Source of the DNA: RUG11462 sp045649405
Lineage (GTDB): Bacteria; Bacillota; Clostridia; Oscillospirales; Acutalibacteraceae
NCBI GenBank assembly: GCA_045649405.1
Contig: JAZRPW010000005.1
Location: 1 to 12,186, forward strand
Direction of reading: 5' to 3'
DNA: 12,186 nt
Both the position numbers and the translations under genes were made by a program. The notes below the pieces were generated by a model. That model was not told where the DNA came from. It saw nothing but the letters and a program-made list of their open reading frames with translations, and searched no databases. How positions within the stretch are numbered: the first letter of the stretch is position 1; every line of letters starts with the position of its first letter. Shown one piece after another: positions 1 through 5,977 of this stretch.

Positions 1-173
1 ATTTTATCAGGATTGTTCGGGCGACCACACAGGGTCGCCCCTACATCGTTTCTTATAGTATTCAAAAACAATTCTGCTCTGTTATGTGTACATATCGTTA
101 TAAAATATGCGCCATTGCTCGAATAATCGTAACAACTCAAACGCAATTGCTTTCTTTTTGGTAATTCTTTCAT
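1..173 (-). CDS. IS200-like / REP-associated tyrosine transposase (RAYT), N-terminal part, cut by window edge
   Basis: Reading the minus strand from the ATG at 173-171 gives 57 codons open to the left edge. The protein begins MKELPKRKQLRLSCYDYSSN and continues GAYFITICTHNRAELF. The basic start, the D-Y-S-x-N-G-A-Y-F stretch and the FITICTHNR strand are typical of the first part of Y1-transposase (TnpA/RAYT) domains. These single-strand-specific enzymes use an HUH metal site and one catalytic tyrosine, and both would lie beyond the edge, so activity cannot be judged. The start is well fixed: an in-frame stop lies at 182-180, and no other start codon lies between it and the ATG. A weak AGAAG ribosome site (187-183) sits inside the end of typA. 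The ATG follows the typA stop (178-176) by two bases. Residues 45-52 are encoded by a GC-rich palindrome (19-40). Family assignment rests on the N-terminal motif only. Confidence 0.8.
   Translation of the reverse strand, partial: MKELPKRKQLRLSCYDYSSNGAYFITICTHNRAELFLNTIRNDVGATLCGRPNNPDK
19..40. repeat. REP-like GC-rich palindrome inside the transposase reading frame
   Basis: GGGCGACC (19-26) and GGTCGCCC (33-40) are perfect reverse complements around a six-base loop (27-32). The element is far more GC-rich than its surroundings. On the minus strand it reads GTAGGGGCGACCCTGTG and onwards to 18, and it translates in frame as part of VGATLCGRP. RAYT enzymes act on short palindromic REP elements, so a REP-like unit within or beside the gene is expected. 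That it is a substrate is inference. No T-run follows on either strand, so it is not a standard terminator. Confidence 0.6.
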
Positions 174-175
174 TC

Positions 176-1999
176 TTATTTACTTCTGTGAAGTAATTTC
201 ATTCTTTGTTCTTTTGAAAGAACCATTTTACGAAGGCGGATTGATTCAGGAGTTACTTCAACCAACTCATCATCTTTAATGAATTCAAGTGAGCGTTCAA
301 GTGAAAGAATTGAAGGTGGGGTTAAACGCAACGCTTCATCTGAACTTGAAGAACGCATATTAGTAACTTGTTTTTTCTTACAAACGTTACAAACCAAATC
401 TTCTGCTTTTGGACTCTCGCCCACGATTTGACCTTCGTAAACTTCAACGCCTGCGCCAACAAACAATCTACCACGGTCTTGAGTATTGTAAAGACCATAA
501 GAAGTAGTTGTACCTGTTTCAAACGCAACAATTGAGCCGGAAGGACGTTGGTCGATATCGCCTTTGTACTCTTCGTACGCTGAGAAAATGTGGTTCATAA
601 TACCGTTACCATTTGTATCTGTCAAAAATTCGCTACGATAAGACATAAGTCCACGAGCAGGAATTTTAAATTCAAGATGAGTCATACCAGTTTCTCTTGT
701 ACCCATGTTAAGAAGTTCTGCTTTTCTGTTGCCCAACTTCTCCATAACAGCGCCAACATAATTTTCAGGCACTTCAATCATCAAAAGTTCAATTGGCTCT
801 AAAGTTTCGCCGTTTGGACCTTTTTTGTAAATTACTTGCGGACGAGAAACTTGGAATTCATAACCTTGACGGCGCATTGTTTCAATAAGAATTGACAAGT
901 GCAATTCGCCACGGCCTGAAACCTTGAATGTATCTGCAGAGTCGGTTTCTTCAACACGCATTGAAACGTTTGTTTCAACCTCTTTGAAAAGACGGTCACG
1001 AAGGTTACGAGATGTAACAAACTTACCTTCTTTACCTGCAAATGGTGAGTCATTAACAATAAAGTTCATTGCAATTGTTGGCTCATCAATTTTAACAAAG
1101 TCCATTTTTTCAACACATTCAGGGTCACAAGCAGTTTCGCCAATGTTAAGGTCTTCAATACCAGAAACACAAACAATATCACCTGCAACGGCTTCGCTTG
1201 CTTCAACTCTGTTTAATCCGCTGAATGTATAAAGTCGAGAAATTTTTACATTTTGTTGTGAGTCATCTTGTTTGCAAAGAACAACTTTGTCGTTCACCTT
1301 TACAACACCACGCTCAACTCTACCAATACCAATTCTACCAACATAATCATCATAATCAATGTTAGAGAAAAGCAATTGCAACGGACCTTCTGGGTCATTG
1401 CTTGGCGCTGGAGCTTCATCGATAATCATATCAAGAAGTGGGCGCAAGTCTTCGCCTTTTACATCTGGGTCGGTTGATGCATAACCTGCTCTACCTGAAG
1501 CATAAACAACTGGGAATTCAAGTTGGTCATCATCTGCGCCAAGTTCAATGAACAAGTCAAGCACTTCATCAACAACTTCAACAGGTCTTGCGCCATCTCT
1601 ATCAATTTTATTCAAAACAACGATTGGCTTTTTACCAAGGCCAAGCGCTTTTTTCAAAACAAAACGAGTTTGTGGCATACAACCTTCAAAAGCATCAACA
1701 AGCAATACAACTGCATCAACCATTAACAAAATACGCTCAACTTCGCCACCGAAATCTGCGTGGCCTGGAGTGTCAACAATATTAATTTTATGGTCTTTGT
1801 AGAAAATACTTGTGTTTTTTGCAAGAATTGTAATTCCACGTTCTCTTTCCAAATCATTTGAGTCCATTACTCGCTCTGCAACAGCTTCGTTTTCTCTGAA
1901 TGTACCAGACTGTTTCAACATCTCGTCAACAAGTGTTGTTTTGCCGTGGTCAACGTGAGCAATAATGGCTACATTTCTTATCTTTTTAGTGTCTAACAT
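176..1999 (-). CDS. typA: Translational GTPase TypA/BipA
   Basis: This is a ribosome-associated GTPase of the EF-G/LepA superfamily, linked in other bacteria to ribosome assembly and growth under stress such as cold. The 607 residues are full length for the family. G motifs are visible in order: G1 AHVDHGKTT (residues 14-22), G2 with RERGIT (52-57), G3 DTPGH (76-80) and G4 NKID (130-133). They are followed by the beta-barrel domain, two EF-G-like domains and the TypA-specific C-terminus ending in LLHRSK. The ATG at 1999 is preceded by AAAGGA (2016-2011) 11 bases away. It is preceded by its own promoter in the divergent gap before spoIIGA, and the transposase fragment follows two bases after the stop, with no terminator between them. 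Nothing is truncated and the product is identified with high confidence. Confidence 0.97.
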   Translation of the reverse strand: MLDTKKIRNVAIIAHVDHGKTTLVDEMLKQSGTFRENEAVAERVMDSNDLERERGITILAKNTSIFYKDHKINIVDTPGHADFGGEVERILLMVDAVVLLVDAFEGCMPQTRFVLKKALGLGKKPIVVLNKIDRDGARPVEVVDEVLDLFIELGADDDQLEFPVVYASGRAGYASTDPDVKGEDLRPLLDMIIDEAPAPSNDPEGPLQLLFSNIDYDDYVGRIGIGRVERGVVKVNDKVVLCKQDDSQQNVKISRLYTFSGLNRVEASEAVAGDIVCVSGIEDLNIGETACDPECVEKMDFVKIDEPTIAMNFIVNDSPFAGKEGKFVTSRNLRDRLFKEVETNVSMRVEETDSADTFKVSGRGELHLSILIETMRRQGYEFQVSRPQVIYKKGPNGETLEPIELLMIEVPENYVGAVMEKLGNRKAELLNMGTRETGMTHLEFKIPARGLMSYRSEFLTDTNGNGIMNHIFSAYEEYKGDIDQRPSGSIVAFETGTTTSYGLYNTQDRGRLFVGAGVEVYEGQIVGESPKAEDLVCNVCKKKQVTNMRSSSSDEALRLTPPSILSLERSLEFIKDDELVEVTPESIRLRKMVLSKEQRMKLLHRSK

Positions 2000-2045
2000 A
2001 TTAATATCTATCCTTTTTAAAAAAATGCATAACTATACGTATATC

Positions 2046-2073
2046 ATTATACCAAATATTCAGAATTTTACAA
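2046..2073 (-). promoter_or_regulatory. Sigma-A promoter of typA with extended -10
   Basis: On the minus strand TTGTAA (2073-2068) and a perfect TATAAT (2051-2046) are 16 bases apart. The -10 is preceded by TGG, which gives the extended -10 form TGnTATAAT. Transcription would begin near 2039, leaving a leader of about 40 bases before the typA ATG. The match to the housekeeping consensus is seen directly; use in the cell is inferred. Confidence 0.75.
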
Positions 2074-2111
2074 GAAAAATTAACAATATTTTTTATAAAA
2101 AAGTTAAAAAA

Positions 2112-2170
2112 ATGTTACAACAAGTTTACATAAAAGTAGAATGTTGAAAACTATGTTAAAAATGTTAAAA
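2112..2170. repeat. Cluster of four ATGTT-type 9-mers
   Basis: ATGTTACAA (2112), ATGTTGAAA (2141) and two abutting copies of ATGTTAAAA (2153-2161 and 2162-2170) occur within 59 bases. They lie upstream of the typA promoter -35. They could be binding sites for a regulator, or simple AT-rich chance. Confidence 0.35.
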
Positions 2171-2218
2171 ATTATTTCCCTTTATTAATAGGGTTTTGGC
2201 GTTTTTCCAGTTTTTTTA

Positions 2219-2257
2219 ATTTACATAACCAAAAAGGTAACCAATTTTTATGTAAAT
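2219..2257. repeat. Perfect 10-bp inverted repeat, possible operator
   Basis: ATTTACATAA (2219-2228) and TTATGTAAAT (2248-2257) are exact reverse complements with a 19-base spacer. The arm centres are about 29 bp apart, close to three helical turns, so both arms face the same side of the DNA. The repeat lies 77-115 bp before the spoIIGA start. There is no T-run typical of a terminator. No known operator consensus was recognised. Confidence 0.45.
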
Positions 2258-2283
2258 CAAAATTATTTTAGCGCCTTGTTTTT

Positions 2284-2316
2284 ATGACAAAAAATGCTTA
2301 TTTGTTTTGCTAAAAT
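2284..2316 (+). promoter_or_regulatory. Tentative spoIIG promoter with long spacer and possible Spo0A box
   Basis: ATGACA (2284-2289) resembles a -35 and TAAAAT (2311-2316), preceded by TGC, resembles an extended -10. The spacer is 21 bases. The Bacillus subtilis spoIIG promoter also has an over-long spacer (22 bp) and needs phosphorylated Spo0A bound over its -35. TGACAAA (2285-2291) differs from the Spo0A box pattern TGNCGAA at one base. Against it, the start point would fall near 2323, at the 5' edge of the ribosome site, which is uncomfortably close. Treat as a hypothesis. Confidence 0.25.
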
Positions 2317-2322
2317 TAGGTC

Positions 2323-2328
2323 AGGTGA
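2323..2328 (+). promoter_or_regulatory. Ribosome binding site that fixes the spoIIGA start
   Basis: AGGTGA, extending to AGGTGAT at 2329, matches the lower half of the anti-Shine-Dalgarno complement and stands five bases before the ATG at 2334. The in-frame TTG at 2307 and GTG at 2325 lie upstream of or within this site and lack one of their own. Confidence 0.7.
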
Positions 2329-2333
2329 TACAA

Positions 2334-3176
2334 ATGATTGTTTATGCAGATCTGCTCAGTTTTACAAACTCAATTGTTACATATTTTCTTCTGCTTGGCG
2401 TTTGTGCGGTTTTCAAATTTCGGCCAAAAACCTATCGATTAATTTTGGGCGCACTTTTTGGTGGACTGTGTAGTCTCACTATATTTTTGCCCAAAATGAA
2501 TTTCTTTTTTGAAGTTTTGTTGCGCATTGTTGTTTGCAGTTTGCAAGTACTTATAACCTTTTCGTATTACAACAAAATTCGGTTTTTAAAACTTGCCGCT
2601 TGCCTTTTGACCATTACATATATTTTTGGTGGCGCAATTTTGAGTGTTTTGGAAATTTTTGAAACCAACAACATTTTTTACTACAACGGTGTTGCCTATT
2701 TCAACATTTCGCCAATGATGTTGATTCTTTCAACCTGCGCAATTTACCTTTTTATAAAACTTTTAACCCTTTTTAAAAAAGGCACAACAAATGAGTGTGA
2801 AATTTTTAATTGCACCATTGAGTTCAAAGGTGTTAACGTAAATTTTTTAGGGGTTAACGACACAGGCAACTCGCTTTTAGACCCTTATTTTGCACGACCG
2901 GTTGCAATTGTTGAAAAAGAAATTTTGAAGCCAATTTTGGATTTAAACCCCAAAACCTATTTAATTCCATTATCAAGCGTTTTAGGAGAAGGCACAATTT
3001 TTGCTTTCAAACCAACCTCATTTAAACTTATGCAACAAGGCAAGTTTCAGGTGATTGATGAAATTACAATTGGAATTTGCGAGCAGAAATTACACAATCA
3101 ATATGGCGGAATTTTGCCGCCTGAAATAATTAAGCAAAAGGAGCAAATTTTATGTTTTTCTTCAAAATCAAATTAG
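2334..3176 (+). CDS. spoIIGA: Sporulation sigma-E factor-processing peptidase SpoIIGA
   Basis: SpoIIGA is a membrane aspartyl protease that cleaves pro-sigma-E in the mother cell after the forespore signal is received. With the ATG at 2334 it has 280 residues and begins MIVYADLLSFTNS, like the usual M-x-x-Y-x-D start of the family. The first about 150 residues form several hydrophobic membrane segments. The C-terminal half is the cytoplasmic protease with the catalytic motif DTGNSLLDP at residues 176-184, where Asp176 should be the active-site residue. The protein is slightly shorter than the Bacillus enzyme (about 310). An in-frame TTG at 2307 would add nine residues but lacks a ribosome site. 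It overlaps the following sigE, its substrate gene, by 25 bases, so the two are surely co-transcribed. Confidence 0.95.
   Translation: MIVYADLLSFTNSIVTYFLLLGVCAVFKFRPKTYRLILGALFGGLCSLTIFLPKMNFFFEVLLRIVVCSLQVLITFSYYNKIRFLKLAACLLTITYIFGGAILSVLEIFETNNIFYYNGVAYFNISPMMLILSTCAIYLFIKLLTLFKKGTTNECEIFNCTIEFKGVNVNFLGVNDTGNSLLDPYFARPVAIVEKEILKPILDLNPKTYLIPLSSVLGEGTIFAFKPTSFKLMQQGKFQVIDEITIGICEQKLHNQYGGILPPEIIKQKEQILCFSSKSN
3136..3143 (+). promoter_or_regulatory. Ribosome binding site of sigE, inside spoIIGA
   Basis: AAAAGGAG stands eight bases before the ATG at 3152 and lies within the last codons of spoIIGA. It fixes the sigE start and therefore the length of the pro-sequence. Confidence 0.8.
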
Positions 3177-3862
3177 CACTAATCAAACTTTTCAATGCAT
3201 TTTTTAAAACAAATAAGGTTTATTATATTAACGGTCCACAAACTCTGCCACCACCGTTAAGCGCAGAAATAGAAGCCGAAAAGGTAAAACTTGCACACAC
3301 CGGCGATATGGATGCAAAAAATGAGCTAATCATTCACAATCTTCGGCTTGTGGTTTACATTGCAAGAAAGTTTGACGCCGCATCTGCTTCAATTGAAGAC
3401 TTAATTTCAATTGGCACAATTGGGTTGATGAAGGCGGTTAACACATTCAAACCCGACAAGAAAATTAAACTTGCAACCTATGCTTCAAGGTGCATTGAAA
3501 ACGAGATTTTAATGTATTTGCGCAAAACAAATGCAATTAAAACCGAGGTTTCTTTTGATGAGCCACTGAACGTTGATTGGGACGGCAACGAATTGCTACT
3601 TTCTGATGTTTTGGGTTCTGAACCTGACCTTGTTAATCACAATGTCGAACTTCAAGATGAACGCAGAATTGTTTTAGAACTTGTTAACGACCTACCGGAA
3701 CGCGAGCGTGTGATTTGCCAATTGCGATTTGGATTTTGTGGGTATGAAGAGCACACACAAAAGGAAGTTGCCGATATGCTTGGCATTTCACAAAGTTACA
3801 TTTCACGTCTTGAAAAGAAAATTATTTCAAAACTAAAAACCGCCGTTGAAAATGTGATTTGA
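3152..3862 (+). CDS. sigE: Sporulation sigma factor SigE (pro-sigma-E precursor)
   Basis: This is the early mother-cell sigma factor of sporulation, made as an inactive membrane-bound precursor. Residues 1 to about 27 are the pro-sequence, basic and hydrophobic (MFFFKIKLALIKLFNAFF), and the expected SpoIIGA cleavage area is around VYYI (23-26). Region 2 follows, with NLRLVVYIARKF (63-74), IEDLISIGTIGL (81-92) and KLATYASRCIENEIL (106-120) for core binding and -10 recognition. The hallmark EVSFDEPLNVDWDGNELLLS spans 132-151. Region 4, with the helix-turn-helix TQKEVADMLGISQSYISRLE (202-221), reads the -35. The 236 residues are normal for SigE. A terminator follows nine bases after the stop. 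The forespore gene sigG, which usually comes next, is not present. Confidence 0.97.
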   Translation: MFFFKIKLALIKLFNAFFKTNKVYYINGPQTLPPPLSAEIEAEKVKLAHTGDMDAKNELIIHNLRLVVYIARKFDAASASIEDLISIGTIGLMKAVNTFKPDKKIKLATYASRCIENEILMYLRKTNAIKTEVSFDEPLNVDWDGNELLLSDVLGSEPDLVNHNVELQDERRIVLELVNDLPERERVICQLRFGFCGYEEHTQKEVADMLGISQSYISRLEKKIISKLKTAVENVI

Positions 3863-3870
3863 GCAAAACA

Positions 3871-3901
3871 AAAACCGCTAACCTAATTGGTTAGCGGTTT
3901 T
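3871..3901. terminator. Bidirectional rho-independent terminator between sigE and rplQ
   Basis: A 13-bp perfect stem (3871-3883 with 3889-3901) around a five-base loop has a GC-rich core, CCGCTAACC, flanked by A4 and T5. On the plus strand the stem runs into TTTTTAGTTTT; on the minus strand it runs into TTTTTGTTTTG. It can therefore end spoIIGA-sigE transcription and the convergent ribosomal operon alike. Confidence 0.92.
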
Positions 3902-3912
3902 TAGTTTTAAAC

Positions 3913-4257
3913 TTATTTTACAAGCTCAATAATTGCCATTTCAGCTGCGTCACCACGTCTTGGGCCGATTTTAGTGATTCTTGTGTAACCACCATTTTTA
4001 TCTGCATAAGATGGTGCGATTTCGTTGAAAAGCTTTGTAACAACATCTTCTTTTGTTACGAAAGCCAATACTTGACGACGAGCGTTCAAGTCATTAGTTT
4101 TAGCAATTGTAATATATTTTTCAGCCATGTTGCGAACTTCTTTCGCACGAGTTACAGTTGTTTCAATCTTTCCGTTTTCATAAAGGAAAGTAACCATAGC
4201 TCTGAGCATAGCTTTACGCTGATCGCTTGTTCTGCCGAGTTTTCTTGTACCTGGCAT
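3913..4257 (-). CDS. rplQ: 50S ribosomal protein L17
   Basis: L17 sits on the solvent side of the large subunit near the peptide exit tunnel. The 114 residues match the short bacterial form, with the conserved start PGTRKLGRTSDQRKAMLR (2-19) and the end GPRRGDAAEMAIIELV. The ATG is preceded by AAAGGAG with good spacing. It is the last gene of the cluster and lies 37 bp after rpoA, its usual partner. Transcription ends at the shared hairpin just downstream. The ECF transporter genes that often follow rplQ in Firmicutes are not here. Confidence 0.97.
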   Translation of the reverse strand: MPGTRKLGRTSDQRKAMLRAMVTFLYENGKIETTVTRAKEVRNMAEKYITIAKTNDLNARRQVLAFVTKEDVVTKLFNEIAPSYADKNGGYTRITKIGPRRGDAAEMAIIELVK

Positions 4258-4294
4258 TTAACTCACTCCTTTTCCGTTGTGTAAAAGAATGTTT

Positions 4295-5242
4295 TTATTC
4301 TTCATCTTTGCGAAGTCCAAAGCCCAAAGAATCGAGCTTATTGATAACTTCTTCAAGTGATTTTCTACCTAAATTTCTAACCTTCATCATATCATCTTCT
4401 GATTTCATAATGAGGTCTTCAACTGTGTTGATGCCTGCTCTCTTTAAGCAGTTAAAGCTACGAACTGAAAGGTCAAGCTCCTCAATGGTCATCTCAAGCA
4501 CCTTTTCTTTAGCATTATCGTCTTTTTCAACCATAATGTCGCTGTTTGTTGCAGCATCTGAAAGGTCAACAAATAAGTTAAGATGTTCAGTGAGCACCTT
4601 GGCAGCTAACGCAATTGCCTCTGTTGCAGAGATAGTTCCGTTAGTCCATACATCAATTGTAAGTTTGTCAAAATCAGTTACTTGACCAACACGAGTGTTT
4701 GAAACGTTGAAATTCACTTTTGTAACAGGTGTGTAAATCGAGTCAACTGGCAATACACCAATAACTGATTGTTCCTGTTTATTTTTTTCCGCAGAAACAT
4801 ATCCACGGCCTTTATCAACAGTAAGCTCCATAAAGAGCTTGCCGCCTTCTGAAATTGTTGCAATATGCAAATCAGGATTAAGAATCTCTACTTCGGAATC
4901 GCTCTTAACATCACCTGCGGTAACCTCACAAGGACCTTCAGCTTCAATGTAGCAAACCTTTGGTGAATCCCCGTGGATTTTTGCGGTAAGACCTTTGATA
5001 TTGAGAACTATTTCAGTAACATCCTCTTTAACATTTGGAATTGTTGAAAATTCATGAACAACGCCGTCGATTTTAATTGAAGTAACTGCTACACCAGGGA
5101 GTGATGAAAGCAATACTCTACGAAGGCTGTTGCCAAGTGTTATACCAAATCCTCTTTCAAGAGGTTCAATAGAAAATCTACCATAAGAACCGTCTTCAGC
5201 TAATTCTTCAGTTTCTATTCTTGGCTTCTCGATTTCAATCAT
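4295..5242 (-). CDS. rpoA: DNA-directed RNA polymerase alpha subunit
   Basis: The alpha dimer nucleates assembly of RNA polymerase. The 315 residues comprise the N-terminal assembly domain (about 1-230), including ERGFGITLGNSLRRVLLSSL (29-48), a short acidic linker, and the C-terminal domain (about 247-315). That domain carries the DNA-contact block LSVRSFNCLKRAGI (258-271), in which Arg261 and Asn264 correspond to Escherichia coli Arg265 and Asn268, and the helix VRNLGRKSLEEV (288-299). Both domains are complete. A strong AAAGGAGG site precedes the ATG. The 89-bp gap from rpsD is the largest in the operon and contains three hairpins, so translation of alpha may be controlled separately. Confidence 0.98.
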   Translation of the reverse strand: MIEIEKPRIETEELAEDGSYGRFSIEPLERGFGITLGNSLRRVLLSSLPGVAVTSIKIDGVVHEFSTIPNVKEDVTEIVLNIKGLTAKIHGDSPKVCYIEAEGPCEVTAGDVKSDSEVEILNPDLHIATISEGGKLFMELTVDKGRGYVSAEKNKQEQSVIGVLPVDSIYTPVTKVNFNVSNTRVGQVTDFDKLTIDVWTNGTISATEAIALAAKVLTEHLNLFVDLSDAATNSDIMVEKDDNAKEKVLEMTIEELDLSVRSFNCLKRAGINTVEDLIMKSEDDMMKVRNLGRKSLEEVINKLDSLGFGLRKDEE

Positions 5243-5251
5243 TCAAAATCC

Positions 5252-5331
5252 TCCTTTAGCAGAAAAATCTGCTTTTTTGTTGGGCAGTAAAACTGCCAAT
5301 AAGTTTGAACAAAATGTATCCGAAAAGGATA
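5252..5331 (-). promoter_or_regulatory. Hairpin-rich leader between rpsD and rpoA
   Basis: Three small stems occur in the rpsD-rpoA gap: TATCC/GGATA (5317-5331, starting within the rpsD stop), GGCAGT/ACTGCC (5283-5297) and AGCAGA/TCTGCT (5258-5273). The last one directly abuts the rpoA ribosome site. In the minus-strand RNA, UCCUUU of the first hairpin (5329-5324) could pair six bases with AAAGGA of the rpoA ribosome site (5257-5252). S4 represses its own operon through an RNA pseudoknot in Escherichia coli, so a control element here is plausible but unproven. mRNA processing sites are an alternative. Confidence 0.4.
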
Positions 5332-5955
5332 TTATTTTGAATACAACTCGACGATAAGTGACTCCTCAACAGGTGTGTCAATATCTTCTCTTGCAGGAAG
5401 GTTTACAACCTTACCAGAGTTTGCATTTGCACGCTCTAACCAAGTTGGAACTGGACGAGCACTGTTTGCTTCGAGTACGTCCTTGATTTTAACGCTTTCT
5501 AAGCTCTTATCTTTAATAGCAATAACATCGCCAGCTTTTACGAGGTATGAAGGAATGTTTACCTTTTTACCGTTTACTGTAAAGTGGTTATGTGTAACCA
5601 ATTGACGAGCTTCTTTTCTACTGCTTGCAAAACCGAGTCTATAAACGATATTATCAAGACGGCTTTCAAGAATTTGAAGAAGATTTTCACCAGTGATGCC
5701 TTGTCTTCTTTCAGCTTCAACAAAATATTTGTGGAACTGACCTTCTAATACGCCATAATAACGTTTAGCTTTTTGTTTCATACGGAACTGAGTAGCATAC
5801 TCTGAGTTCTTTTTACGGCTCTGACCATGTTGACCAGGAGCGTAACTTCTGATAGTAAAAGGACATTTATCTGAATAGCATTTTTCACCTTTTAAGAAAA
5901 GTTTTTCACCTTCTCTACGGCAAAGTCTGCATACAGGACCTGTATATCTTGCCAT
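5332..5955 (-). CDS. rpsD: 30S ribosomal protein S4, zinc-binding form
   Basis: S4 is a primary 16S rRNA binder that starts assembly of the small-subunit body. The 207 residues are of normal length. Four cysteines near the start (Cys9, Cys12, Cys26, Cys31) form the zinc site of the C+ version, as in Thermus and many Clostridia. The S4 RNA-binding domain follows at about 98-160, with ESRLDNIVYRLGFASSRKEA (97-116) and the loop HFTVNGKKVNIPSY. It starts at an ATG behind GGAGGTG, 22 bp after rpsK. In Bacillus subtilis rpsD is a separate gene; its place in the operon here fits Clostridia. Confidence 0.98.
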   Translation of the reverse strand: MARYTGPVCRLCRREGEKLFLKGEKCYSDKCPFTIRSYAPGQHGQSRKKNSEYATQFRMKQKAKRYYGVLEGQFHKYFVEAERRQGITGENLLQILESRLDNIVYRLGFASSRKEARQLVTHNHFTVNGKKVNIPSYLVKAGDVIAIKDKSLESVKIKDVLEANSARPVPTWLERANANSGKVVNLPAREDIDTPVEESLIVELYSK

Positions 5956-5977
5956 ACTTTAGCACCTCCTAATAAAA

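Larger units (their letters stand above)
2000..2333. other. Divergent intergenic region between typA and spoIIGA
   Basis: This is 334 bp of AT-rich DNA without a credible gene. It holds, from left to right: the typA ribosome site and leader, the typA promoter (2046-2073), four ATGTT-type repeats (2112-2170), a perfect 10-bp inverted repeat (2219-2257), a tentative spoIIG promoter (2284-2316) and the spoIIGA ribosome site (2323-2328). The region must carry control for both a housekeeping and a sporulation gene. Confidence 0.8.

Noticed and set aside
19..40. The GC-rich palindrome as a terminator for typA
   Set aside because: No T-run follows on the minus strand, and the palindrome is inside an open reading frame.
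924..1802. Several open frames of 67-102 residues on the plus strand opposite typA
   Set aside because: They are antisense shadows of a conserved GTPase gene, without recognisable domains or ribosome sites.
1965..2147. A 60-residue plus-strand open frame across the typA start and the intergenic region
   Set aside because: It starts inside typA, has AT-rich low-complexity composition and no ribosome site, and covers the typA promoter.
2307..2333. A TTG start giving SpoIIGA nine extra residues
   Set aside because: No ribosome site precedes it, while the ATG at 2334 has AGGTGAT at the right distance and gives the usual family N-terminus.
5258..5278. Stem plus six T residues on the plus strand, resembling a terminator
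   Set aside because: The stem is only six bp and no plus-strand gene precedes it. It is better read as part of the leader before rpoA on the minus strand.
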